Assembly: GCF_000337615.1 (NCBI RefSeq)
Contig: NZ_AOII01000037.1
Location: 1 to 64,000 of the forward strand
Origin: Natrinema pallidum DSM 3751
GTDB taxonomy: Archaea; Halobacteriota; Halobacteria; Halobacteriales; Natrialbaceae
Reading direction: 5' to 3'
Length of the DNA stretch: 64,000 bases
Made by a program: the position numbers and the translations under genes. This document shows, piece after piece, positions 25,437 through 33,609 of the stretch; the stretch's first letter is position 1; every line of letters starts with the position of its first letter. A model generated the notes under the pieces. It did no database searches and was not told where the DNA came from. It saw nothing but the letters and a program-made list of their open reading frames with translations.

Positions 25437-25768
25437 GCCTCTTCAGCCTCGGTTTCGGCGTCTTCGGTTTCGTCGGTCTCGTCGACCGTCTCGTCACCGG
25501 CGGGCGTCTCTTCCTCGTCGTCGGCCGCGTCGGCCTCCGTCTCGAGGTCCTCGTCCTCGTCGGCAGGCGTGTCCGCCTGTGCGGGACCCTTGCCGCGACG
25601 ACCCTCTTCGGTCCACTCGAGATCGCGCGGTTCGCGCCCGAGCTTGTAGTTTTTCTCCGCTTTGGAGTCGACGAAGTGGAGCACGGTGCCGTCGTTTTTG
25701 ACGTACATGATGCCCGTGCCGGGTTCGATCTCTTCGCCCGTGTAGTCGCAGGTTCGTTTCTCGACCAT
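25433..25768 (-). CDS. rpl24e: Ribosomal protein eL24, zinc-less form with acidic tail
   Basis: A 111-aa protein. Residues 1-60 are the L24e fold ([44 protein letters not shown]). Of the four zinc-binding cysteines of classic L24e only Cys7 remains: the positions read CxxT, FV and KA in place of CxxC, FC and KC. Residues 62-111 are an almost pure Asp/Glu/Ala/Thr tail, so the protein is nearly double the usual length. It overlaps ndk and touches rps28e by 1 nt. The tail probably aids solubility or contacts at high salt. Confidence 0.9.
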   Translation of the reverse strand: MVEKRTCDYTGEEIEPGTGIMYVKNDGTVLHFVDSKAEKNYKLGREPRDLEWTEEGRRGKGPAQADTPADEDEDLETEADAADDEEETPAGDETVDETDETEDAETEAEEA

Positions 25769-25992
25769 TATTGTCCTCCGATGGAGTCGGCCTCGCGGGC
25801 GGTCTCGCGAAGTTGGAGTACGTCCCCTTCGCGGACCGGCCCGAGGCAGTTACGGGTAATGATGCGTCCCTGGTTCTCGCCCTCCTTGATTCGGCATTTG
25901 ACCTGCATGGCTTCGCCGTGCATGCCGGTCTTGCCGACGACCTCGATGACCTCGGCGGGCGTAGAGCCGCTTTCTTCCTCTTCAGCACTCAT
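25768..25992 (-). CDS. rps28e: Ribosomal protein eS28
   Basis: A 74-aa small-subunit protein. [25 protein letters not shown] and [27 protein letters not shown] match S28e end to end. A short acidic N-terminal extension (residues 2-9) is halophilic. It lies between rpl7ae (11 nt upstream) and rpl24e (1-nt overlap). Confidence 0.95.
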   Translation of the reverse strand: MSAEEEESGSTPAEVIEVVGKTGMHGEAMQVKCRIKEGENQGRIITRNCLGPVREGDVLQLRETAREADSIGGQ

Positions 25993-26003
25993 CTCTGATC
26001 ACC

Positions 26004-26366
26004 TCAGTCGAGATCCTCGACCTTGTCGGCGATGTCCTCGACGTCGTCTGCTGCCTCACCGGCGTCGACGACCGCCGCGGCGGCCGAGCCGACCTCGAGG
26101 CCGGCGGCGTGGCCGACGTCGTCCTGGGTCTCGATGAAAACGACGGGAATGCCTTTCTCCTCGGCGAGTTCGGGGAGATGCATGACGATCTCCTCGGGGG
26201 AGACGTCCTCGGCGACGTAGACGAGCTCGGCGTTGCCGCGCTCGATCGCCTTCGTGGTTTCGTTCGTTCCTTTCTTTACTCGTCCGGTGTCTCGTGCGAC
26301 CTCGAGCGCCTCAAGCGCGTCGTCGGCGAGGTCGGCTGGGATGTCGGTGGTTACGTAAACTGACAT
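26004..26366 (-). CDS. rpl7ae: Ribosomal protein L7Ae, K-turn binding
   Basis: A 120-aa protein of the L7Ae/L30e fold: [54 protein letters not shown]. It binds kink-turns in 23S rRNA, box C/D and H/ACA guide RNAs and RNase P RNA. The start codon is preceded by a good Shine-Dalgarno GAGGUGA, unlike the leaderless genes around it, and by a structured leader of about 125 nt. It heads the rpl7ae-rps28e-rpl24e-ndk operon. Confidence 0.96.
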   Translation of the reverse strand: MSVYVTTDIPADLADDALEALEVARDTGRVKKGTNETTKAIERGNAELVYVAEDVSPEEIVMHLPELAEEKGIPVVFIETQDDVGHAAGLEVGSAAAAVVDAGEAADDVEDIADKVEDLD

Positions 26367-26524
26367 TGGTTGTTCACCTCTCCTACACGTGGGCTCGCGC
26401 TCCCCTGCCGTCCGGGCACTGGGTACCCGTGCCGGGCCGATCCCGGCGGAAGTCCTGTGAAGCTAGGAGCATCATCAACCCCGCGTAGGGTGTACACTCG
26501 AATAGCGCTGCCCCCCTTAAAAGC
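26367..26524 (-). promoter_or_regulatory. TATA box and structured leader of the rpl7ae operon
   Basis: CTTTTAAGG (26515-26523) is a TATA box; transcription would start near 26492, giving a leader of about 125 nt. The leader ends can pair: GGUUG (26480-26476) with CAACC (26372-26368), then an internal loop AUGAUG against AGGUGAA, then CUCCUA (26469-26464) with UAGGAG (26385-26380). This would bury the Shine-Dalgarno. The loop carries GA dinucleotides on both sides, as in kink-turns. The inner leader has a GCCGGG/CCCGGC hairpin. The kink-turn reading is inference. Confidence 0.55.
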
Positions 26525-26689
26525 GTGTTCAAACGGCTGGCGAAGTGAGAGACATCCGCACGGACAGGACCCGTTCGGATCGGCGTACTGTTCCGGGAAC
26601 TGACAGGATTCGGTCGGTCGTGTTCGATCGATCCAGCCGAAACGGTTCCGCGCCGACGACGCTGCCGGCGAGCGATCGGCCTGCAGTGA

Positions 26690-28288
26690 CTATCTGAACG
26701 CGGCTTTCGCGGCTTCGACGAGGACGTCGGGTTCGTACTGATGCGTGCTCACCGGCGGAACCTTCCGGTCGACGTCCAGCAGGTCGTAGACGGCAGTCAT
26801 CGCGGACCGCACCGAATACTCGACGGTGAACACCACGTCCCGGGGCTGCTCGGCGAACTGGCCGATAAACGCCAGGTTGTTCGATCCCGGCGGGACGACG
26901 TCCGGCCGGTCGCCGGCGGTCCGCGGCATGAACTGGCTCGTAATAAACGGCATATTGCAGGGGATACAGTTCGCGTCCTCGAGAACGGACGGGAGTTCGT
27001 CGAGGTAGCCGAGGTGATAACAGAGTTCCTCGAGTATCTCCTCGCCGGTACAGTGCTCCATCTTTTTCTCGACGTGATTCCCTTTCTCCTCGGGGAACAG
27101 TCCGTAGCCCCAGAAGACCTTCACGTCGTCGGGCTGGTCCGCGAAGTGGGGCTGGGCCGCGACGACGATGGACATCAACCAGTTCGACTCGGTGAAGGTG
27201 ATCAATCCGTTTCCGGGCGCTTCGCCGGTGACCTCGACGATGTGCTCGAGCAGGTCGGGCTCGTGGAGCGTGACGGTATACGACGGCCACTTCGTCTCCG
27301 GAACGTTGTCGGCAAACGCCGACGGTGTCCCGAACTCGGGGTTGTCCTCGACGATGGTCTTCCACAGTTCGAACGACGCCCCCGTCGTGTTCAGTTCGGG
27401 CGCTTCGGTCATCGATCCGAGATCCGAGCCGTCGGTCATCGAGCCGTTAGTCACGAAGACGAGATCGGTCGGGTCGACGTCGATCGTCTCGGTGGCCCCA
27501 TCCGTCTCGTAGTGGATCGTTTCGACGGTCTTGCCCTTGCGGCCGGGCACGATATCCATGTCAGTCACTTCACAGCCGCCCCGGAATTCGACGCCGTGGT
27601 CTTCCAGCCACCGCCGAATGGGTCGGACCATCGAGTCGTACTGGTTGTACTTGGTCCGATGGATTCCCCCCATGGTGTTCAGCCGGGGGAACTCGTGCAG
27701 GAACCGGTGCATGTACCGGCGCATCTCCGCGACGCTGTGCCAGGGCTGGAAGGCGAACGTCGTGGCCCAGATGTACCAGAACGGCGTCTCGAAGAACGAG
27801 TCCGAAAACCACTCTTCGATCCGCGTGTCACCCAGTTGCGCCTCGGGTGTCAACGCCAGCTGGAGTAGCGAGAGTCGATGGTCCATTTCGAACCCGTACG
27901 ACGAGACGTCGAGCACCTCCTGGTCGTCGCCCAGCAATCGCGCGACCGCGTACGTCTGGTTCGCTTCGTTAAACTCGTCCATCACGTCTTTGACCGACCG
28001 TTCCCGGTCCTCGAGCGACGGGATCGACTCCAGCAGATCCCACGTACACTCGTACGTCGGGAAGTTGAACATCCGGCCGCCGCGAACGACGTACCCGTCC
28101 TCCGGCGAGCCGGCTCCGTCGAGTGCCCCGCCCATCACGTCCAGTTTCTCCAGTACGTGGACGTTCTCGCCCGGCAGTTCGCTGTCGCGAACGAGGAACG
28201 CGGCCCCGGCGAGGGACGCAATCCCGCCGCCGACGAAGTACGCCTCCCGGTCGGAGCCGGCCTGCCGTCGGGTCCCGTCGTTACTCAT
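26690..28288 (-). CDS. ohyA: Oleate hydratase (myosin cross-reactive antigen family)
   Basis: A 532-aa FAD-dependent enzyme that adds water to the cis-9 double bond of fatty acids to give hydroxy acids. AYFVGGGIASLAGAAFLVRD is the FAD-binding GxGxxG start; GRMFNFPTYECTWDLL, YNQYDSMVRPIRRWL, NGSMTDGSDLGS and the C-terminal FIGQFAEQPRDVVFTVEYSVRSA are hallmark segments. The length fits the family. The ATG at 28288 gives the family start. Haloarchaeal membranes are made of isoprenoid ethers, so the substrate is probably exogenous fatty acid. It looks like a gene acquired from bacteria, judging by function only. It has no operon partner. Confidence 0.92.
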   Translation of the reverse strand: MSNDGTRRQAGSDREAYFVGGGIASLAGAAFLVRDSELPGENVHVLEKLDVMGGALDGAGSPEDGYVVRGGRMFNFPTYECTWDLLESIPSLEDRERSVKDVMDEFNEANQTYAVARLLGDDQEVLDVSSYGFEMDHRLSLLQLALTPEAQLGDTRIEEWFSDSFFETPFWYIWATTFAFQPWHSVAEMRRYMHRFLHEFPRLNTMGGIHRTKYNQYDSMVRPIRRWLEDHGVEFRGGCEVTDMDIVPGRKGKTVETIHYETDGATETIDVDPTDLVFVTNGSMTDGSDLGSMTEAPELNTTGASFELWKTIVEDNPEFGTPSAFADNVPETKWPSYTVTLHEPDLLEHIVEVTGEAPGNGLITFTESNWLMSIVVAAQPHFADQPDDVKVFWGYGLFPEEKGNHVEKKMEHCTGEEILEELCYHLGYLDELPSVLEDANCIPCNMPFITSQFMPRTAGDRPDVVPPGSNNLAFIGQFAEQPRDVVFTVEYSVRSAMTAVYDLLDVDRKVPPVSTHQYEPDVLVEAAKAAFR

Positions 28289-28641
28289 GCGACTTGCCCT
28301 CCGTGCTCTCGACCGTCGGCTCGGTGTGTCTGTATGGCCAGTACGCTTCCGTATTGGTGTCCATTGCGAATCACATTCAACGAGTTGATACGAACGGTAT
28401 TGAACACGGACAGTGATTCTCACGTTCCGGAAATCATAAATCAATTATATGTTTTCGGACTTGACTGTCCTAGCCGGCGGCGTCTCTATCGATAAGCAAG
28501 GCGAGTGCCTCGAGGTCAAGTCCCGAGGCGGCTCACGTAACGTTTCACCGGCTCGGTGGTCGACACGTCGGCCGTCGACGGCCCCGACGGCGGGAGTCCC
28601 ACAGACGAGAGTAATTATATGCGAGCACACAAAGCGACCCT
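28289..28641. other. Divergent promoter region of ohyA and tmcA
   Basis: 353 nt without a gene. It holds an AT-rich stretch (tcataaatcaattatat, 28434-28450) flanked by an imperfectly placed 7-bp inverted pair GGACAGT (28408-28414) and ACTGTCC (28464-28470), which may serve ohyA. The tmcA TATA box TAATTATAT (28612-28620) lies 26 nt before the tmcA ATG, a leaderless layout. Confidence 0.55.
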
Positions 28642-30930
28642 ATGAACGCGGATGCGGACGCCGTTTCACTCGCGCGAGCGCTCCAGGCCGAAGCCGATCG
28701 TGCCAACGAGCGACGGGTGCTGGTTCTTGCAGGGAGCCGGCACCGCGGCTACGACCGTCTCGAGTCGATCCTCGACGCCCTCCCGGTTCCGATCACCGGC
28801 ACGACGCTCGTCGGTCCCGAGGACCGACTCCGGTGTGAACAGTGCCGACAGGTCGACGCGAGCGACCTTCTCGGGACTACGCGGGACGTCATCGCCGTCG
28901 ACAGTCACGACGAACTCCAGCCGAACGCGCTCGGCAAAGTCACCGGCGCGGTCGACGGCGGCGGCCTCCTCGTCCTGCTGACGCCGCCGCTCGAGGCGTG
29001 GCCGGAGCGCCGCGGTGCGTTCGCCGACTCGCTTGCCGTCCCCCCGTTCGAACTGGACGACGTTACGGGTCGATTCAAACGCCGTCTCGTCCGGACGCTG
29101 CGGGCCCACCGTGGCATCGCGATCGTCGACCTCGAACGGGACCGATGCGAGGCCGACGGACTCACCGATCCGGCCCCGCGGCTGGCGACGGAGCCCCCGA
29201 CTCCGCCCTCGGACCACCGGTTTCCGACCGCCGCCTACGAGGCGTGTCTCACGGCCGATCAGGTCGCCGCCGTCGCCGCCTTCGAGTCGCTTCACGGGAC
29301 CGAGCGGGCCGTCGTGCTCGAGGCCGATCGCGGCCGCGGGAAGTCGAGCGCCGCGGGACTGGCCGCGGGAGCGCTCGCCCTCGACGGCGAGGACGTGCTG
29401 GTAACCGCTCCTGCCGTCCGGAACGCCGCGGAACTGTTCGATCGCGCGGGAGCGCTCTGTGAGCGACTCGAGGGTGACGCCGCGACCGTCGATTCCCGTC
29501 GGATCGAGACGGCCGCCGGCGGTTCGATCGAATTCCGCGAGCCGACCGCAGCCGTCGACATCCTCGAGTCGGCCGACATCGTCATCGTCGACGAGGCCGC
29601 GGCACTGCCGGTCGCGACGCTCGAGTCGCTGCTCGCGGCCGACCGGATCGCCTTCGCGACGACGATCCACGGCTACGAGGGCGCGGGACGGGGCTTCTCC
29701 GTCCGGTTCCGGGATCGACTCGCCGAGAGCGAGCACGCGGTGACCGACCGTACGCTGGTCGAGCCGATCCGGTACGCGGCGGGCGATCCCGTCGAAGCGT
29801 GGGCCTTCCGCGCACTGTTGCTCGACGCCCGGCCGCCGGTCGACCAGCTCGTGACCGACGCGACGCCCGAGACGGTCGAGTACCGACGGCTCGAGCCGGA
29901 CGCGCTGCTCGCGGATGAGCGGCTGCTCCGGGAGGCCTTCGGCCTGCTCGTCCTCGCCCACTACCGGACCGAGCCGAACGACCTCGCGCGCCTGCTCGAC
30001 GCCCCCAACCTCGCTGCGCGCGCGTTACTCCACGACGGCCACGTCGTCAGTGTCGCCCTGCTCGCTCGTGAGGGTGGCCTGTCCCCGGACACTCGCGCGA
30101 TGATGTACGAGGGCGGCCGCGTCCGCGGCAATATGCTCCCGGACGTGCTGACGAGCCAGTTGCGCGACGAGGCGGCGAGCGAACCCGTCGGCCGTCGCGT
30201 CGTCCGGATCGCAACCCACCACGCGGCTCGCTCGCGTGGGCTCGGCTCGCACCTGCTCGAGCGCATCCGCGCGGAGTTCGCCGCCGGGAGCGATGACGGC
30301 GACGGCCCTGCCGGCGTCGACTGGCTAGGGACCGGCTTCGGCACGACGCCCGGCCTCCTCGAGTTCTGGCGCGAGAACGACTATCGGACGGTCCACGTCT
30401 CGACGACGCGTAACGACGCCAGCGGCGAGTACTCCGCGCTCATGCTCGCGCCGACCAGCGACGAGGGCGGGGCACTCCACGACCGGCACGCCGACTGGTT
30501 CGTCCGCCGGTTCGCTGCACTCAGTTCGGACGCGCTCGACGATCTCGCGCCGGACGTCGCTCGAGCGCTCCTCCGAAGCGCCGATGCCGACGCCGGCCCG
30601 TCGCTCTCGATGACGGCCCACGAGTGGCGGGTCATCGCGGGTGCCGCCTACGGCCCGGGACTGTTCGACGTCGATCCCGGGCCGTTCAGGGACCTCGTCG
30701 TCCGCTACCTCGTCGACGATCCCGACACCGTCGACCTGACCGACCGCGAGGAGCGGTTGCTCGTCCTGCGTGCCCTCCAGGGCCACGGCTGGGAGACGGT
30801 CGCGGATCGCCTCGAGTACCACTCGCCGGGCCAGTGTATGCGAGCGCTGGGCGACGCGTTCTGCCCGCTGGTCGACCGCTACGGATCGGACGCAGCGCTC
30901 GAGGTGCGAGCGCGCTTCGTCGACGAGTAA
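28642..30930 (+). CDS. tmcA: tRNA(Met) cytidine acetyltransferase TmcA
   Basis: A 762-aa enzyme that uses acetyl-CoA and ATP to make N4-acetylcytidine in RNA. Residues 1-190 are the DUF1726-like domain. The RecD-type helicase part has Walker A EADRGRGKSSAAGL (about 233) and Walker B IVIVDEAAALPV (about 310). The GNAT domain has VVRIATHHAARSRGLGSHLLERI (about 515-540), and the tRNA-binding C-terminus covers 620-762. In some archaea the homologue acetylates many RNAs, including rRNA. Leaderless start behind TAATTATAT. Confidence 0.95.
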   Translation: MNADADAVSLARALQAEADRANERRVLVLAGSRHRGYDRLESILDALPVPITGTTLVGPEDRLRCEQCRQVDASDLLGTTRDVIAVDSHDELQPNALGKVTGAVDGGGLLVLLTPPLEAWPERRGAFADSLAVPPFELDDVTGRFKRRLVRTLRAHRGIAIVDLERDRCEADGLTDPAPRLATEPPTPPSDHRFPTAAYEACLTADQVAAVAAFESLHGTERAVVLEADRGRGKSSAAGLAAGALALDGEDVLVTAPAVRNAAELFDRAGALCERLEGDAATVDSRRIETAAGGSIEFREPTAAVDILESADIVIVDEAAALPVATLESLLAADRIAFATTIHGYEGAGRGFSVRFRDRLAESEHAVTDRTLVEPIRYAAGDPVEAWAFRALLLDARPPVDQLVTDATPETVEYRRLEPDALLADERLLREAFGLLVLAHYRTEPNDLARLLDAPNLAARALLHDGHVVSVALLAREGGLSPDTRAMMYEGGRVRGNMLPDVLTSQLRDEAASEPVGRRVVRIATHHAARSRGLGSHLLERIRAEFAAGSDDGDGPAGVDWLGTGFGTTPGLLEFWRENDYRTVHVSTTRNDASGEYSALMLAPTSDEGGALHDRHADWFVRRFAALSSDALDDLAPDVARALLRSADADAGPSLSMTAHEWRVIAGAAYGPGLFDVDPGPFRDLVVRYLVDDPDTVDLTDREERLLVLRALQGHGWETVADRLEYHSPGQCMRALGDAFCPLVDRYGSDAALEVRARFVDE

Positions 30931-31017
30931 GCAGCCACGGCCGTCCCGACTGGAACACGGCACGCGGTGGCACACGCTGGGCTGTGGTGAGCCGCTGGCC
31001 CCATATCGAGCGGCGAC

Positions 31018-31569
31018 TCAGAACAGTCGTCGAAGCAGCCACTCCGGAGCGAAGTCCACGAGCCACGCGATGGCCCGCCATCGTCGCGTCACGTAGGCGT
31101 GTTGCTGTGCAGTACGAATCGCTCGAGCGATCTGCTCGGCCGCCGTCTCGGGCGAACACTCCCAGAATCCGCCCAGCGAGAGCTTGGTGTCGACGAACCC
31201 CGGCTCGATGGTCGTGATCGTCACGTCGGCGTCCCGATCGGCCCCTCGATAGCGAAGCCCTTCGAGATACCTCGAGACGTAGGCCTTGGAGGCGTTGTAC
31301 GCCGGCGCGTCGCCGTTACCGACGTGGGCTGCGACCGACGGCATCGCCTCGGCCAGTTCGACAAAGCGGTCTCGAGCCTCCGCGGAGTCGGTGACGTCCA
31401 TCGCCGCGACGTATGATTTGGTCGGCAGGTCCGCGCCGATCTCCCGTAGTCGCTCCACTCGCCGCGCCGCCAGGCCGATCTCGTAGCCGTCCGCCGCGAG
31501 TCGCCGGGCCAGCGCTTCCCCGATGCCCGACGACGCGCCGATGATGATCGCTCCGCGACCAGTTGTCAT
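31018..31569 (-). CDS. Short-chain dehydrogenase with an internal deletion
   Basis: A 183-aa protein; SDRs are usually 240-260 aa. The start GAIIIGASSGIGEALARRLA is the TGxxxGxG-type cofactor site. The end keeps SVAAHVGNGDAPAYNASKAYVSRYLEGLRYR, with catalytic Ser, Tyr (+13) and Lys (+4), and the IEPGFVDTKL segment. In between, VELAEAMP runs straight into SVAAH: the stretch with the NNAG motif, beta-4 and helix E (about 60 residues) is absent, with the frame kept. The enzyme is probably inactive or misfolded, unless the gap is an assembly error. ATG at 31569. Confidence 0.8.
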   Translation of the reverse strand: MTTGRGAIIIGASSGIGEALARRLAADGYEIGLAARRVERLREIGADLPTKSYVAAMDVTDSAEARDRFVELAEAMPSVAAHVGNGDAPAYNASKAYVSRYLEGLRYRGADRDADVTITTIEPGFVDTKLSLGGFWECSPETAAEQIARAIRTAQQHAYVTRRWRAIAWLVDFAPEWLLRRLF

Positions 31570-31644
31570 TGCCACATGTTTGGGGAAGCCATCTAATGCT
31601 ACTGAAGGCGGTACGCCTTTGCCGCGGTCAGTCGTCCCCCCGAT

Positions 31645-32130
31645 ATGGTCGATGCCGTTCTCGTCGTCGCCATCGCGTTGCTCGTGGGTGCAATCGTCGG
31701 CGCGGCCGTCCCGATGGTGCCAAGCGGCCTGCTCTCGCTGGCCGGTCTCGGCGTCTACTGGTGGGGGGCCGGACTCGCGGCCCTGAGCGCGCTCACCTTC
31801 GCCGTCCTCGTCTTTATCGCCGTCGTCACTGCACTCGTCGAGTTTTTCGGCGGCTCGATCGCCGCCCGGGCCGGCGGCGCGTCCTGGCTGACCACCGCCG
31901 TCGCCGCCGTCGTCGGAATCGTCCTCATGCTCGCCACCGGCCCGTTGGGACTGCTTGCTGGCCTCTTCGGGACCGTGTTCGCCCTCGAGTTCATTCGAAA
32001 CGGAGAACTCGAGGGCAGTGCGCGCTCGGCGGGTTACACGACCGTCGGGGTCCTCGCGTCGACGGCGATCCAGGTCCTGTTGACGGCGTCGATCCTGCTC
32101 GGATTCGTCGTCGCTGTTTTCCTGCTCTGA
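31645..32130 (+). CDS. DUF456 family membrane protein
   Basis: A 161-aa protein with four or five hydrophobic segments (about 5-40, 45-70, 80-110, 125-160) and the glycine-rich pattern of DUF456 (VPSGLLSLAGLGVYWWG; LATGPLGLLAGLFGTVFALEF). It sits in the cell membrane; function unknown. It is divergent from the deleted SDR gene. Confidence 0.82.
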   Translation: MVDAVLVVAIALLVGAIVGAAVPMVPSGLLSLAGLGVYWWGAGLAALSALTFAVLVFIAVVTALVEFFGGSIAARAGGASWLTTAVAAVVGIVLMLATGPLGLLAGLFGTVFALEFIRNGELEGSARSAGYTTVGVLASTAIQVLLTASILLGFVVAVFLL

Positions 32131-32173
32131 ACACCGGAACGACTGAATCCGTGGGCGGCGTTTATACGACCGA

Positions 32174-32338
32174 ATGGAGTGTTCCGAATCCGACTGCGAG
32201 CGTCCCGCCGCGGTCGAGTTACACGTGCCCTGGGCCGAGAACCGGTTCGTCTGTGCTGCCCACGCCCGCGTGCTGGGTCAACGGGACGGTATCGTCGCGG
32301 ACCCGCTTCCCGACCGGAGCGAGGACTTACTCGAGTGA
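32174..32338 (+). CDS. 54-aa zinc-ribbon-like microprotein
   Basis: ATG at 32174 to TGA at 32338, 54 codons. The product has CSESDC near the N-terminus and CAAH about 20 residues later (C-x4-C and C-x2-H), a plausible zinc site, plus an acidic C-terminus (LPDRSEDLLE). Codon third positions are GC-rich as in neighbouring genes. It lies 43 nt after the DUF456 stop on the same strand, with TTTATA just upstream. Function unknown; small zinc-finger proteins are common in haloarchaea. Confidence 0.66.
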   Translation: MECSESDCERPAAVELHVPWAENRFVCAAHARVLGQRDGIVADPLPDRSEDLLE

Positions 32339-32358
32339 GGTCGCGTCGCCGGGCGCGG

Positions 32359-33384
32359 CTACTGGCGGCGGACGACAGCCAGCGCCGCGAGCCCGCCGAC
32401 GACGACCGCGAACCAGTAGGTGGTCAGCCGATAGAGGAGCGCGACCGCGTAGGCGTTCGCCGAGGACAGGCCGACGAGTGCGACGAGGAGCGCAGTCAGC
32501 GCGACCTCGATGCTCCCGAGCCCGCCCGGCGAGGGGACGTATCCGGCGAGCATGCTCGCCGAGACGGCAAACGAGACGACGACGGGGTCAACGGCCAGCC
32601 CGAGCGCGCGCCCGGCGAGGAACAGCGGCAGGACGAACAGCGTCCAGCCGAGCACGGAGAACGCGAACGCCCGCCCGAGCGCTCGAGGGTCGGCGGCGAG
32701 CCGATCGAACGCCGCCCGTAGTTCGCCCAGCCGCTCTCGAACCCCGTCGACCGTCAGCTTGGGGACCAGTCGGCCGATCGGTGCCACCAGTTTCGTCAGC
32801 GACCGCTCAACGGTCGTCCGGAACCGAATCGCGACCGTCGCGACCGCCAGTACGCTCGCGGCCGCGACGACCAGCCCGCCAGCGATCGGGGCGAGCGCGG
32901 TCGGGAGTTCGGACCGCCAGACGAGGACGCCCAGGCTGAGAAGCGCCATCCCGATCGACGCGATCAGGTTCAGCAGATCCGCGGTGACGACGCTCGCGAG
33001 ACTTTCCTCGTAGCTCGCCTCCGTCTCCCGGGAGAGCACGTACGCGATGAACGGCTCGCCGCCCGCCTGTCCCATCGGCGTGACGTAGTTGGCGAACGTC
33101 GCCGCCGCGTAGGTCACGAGCAGCGTCCGATACGACTCGTCGACGCCGGTAACGCCGAGAATGACCTGCCAACTGCGTGTCCAGAGACAGAGACACAGAC
33201 ACATCGAGCAACAGGCCGCGAGGAGCCAGCCGGGACTGGCCGTCGCGAGCGCCCCTCGCACTTCGTCGACGCCGACGCCGGCGGCGATGACTGCCAGCAG
33301 CACGCCCGCGACGGCGAATCCGGCGGCGATCCGTCCCACCTGCGACCGGGACACGCCGCTCGGGGTCTCCTCGGTCGCCGTCAC
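32359..33384 (-). CDS. UPF0104 / flippase-like integral membrane protein
   Basis: A 341-aa protein with about eight membrane helices and the family landmarks YAAATFANYVTPMGQAGGEPFIAY and GYVPSPGGLGSIEVALTALL. It belongs to the lysylphosphatidylglycerol synthase TM/UPF0104 group (AglD/YbhN-like). Haloarchaeal relatives sit near glycosyltransferases and may move lipid-linked sugars; this one has no such neighbour. It starts with GTG at 33384. The gene ends 20 nt from the microprotein stop, convergent. Confidence 0.82.
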   Translation of the reverse strand: MTATEETPSGVSRSQVGRIAAGFAVAGVLLAVIAAGVGVDEVRGALATASPGWLLAACCSMCLCLCLWTRSWQVILGVTGVDESYRTLLVTYAAATFANYVTPMGQAGGEPFIAYVLSRETEASYEESLASVVTADLLNLIASIGMALLSLGVLVWRSELPTALAPIAGGLVVAAASVLAVATVAIRFRTTVERSLTKLVAPIGRLVPKLTVDGVRERLGELRAAFDRLAADPRALGRAFAFSVLGWTLFVLPLFLAGRALGLAVDPVVVSFAVSASMLAGYVPSPGGLGSIEVALTALLVALVGLSSANAYAVALLYRLTTYWFAVVVGGLAALAVVRRQ

Positions 33385-33609
33385 GGGTCGCGGGTGGTCG
33401 CGTCCTGGGATCGGTTCGATCGGCGGGGCCGGGCGACCTCGAGACCGCGCCGTGTTGATGCGAGCGAACGCCCCGTGTATCCGGCGGCGATGCCGTCGCT
33501 GGTCGATCTCTCGCAGCCGACTATCTGCGGCCGTGACATGTTCTACTACTCGAGACTGAGGGTGGCAGTACGGTTCTTTCGGTGCACGTCCGGCGGCGCG
33601 GACGGGGCG

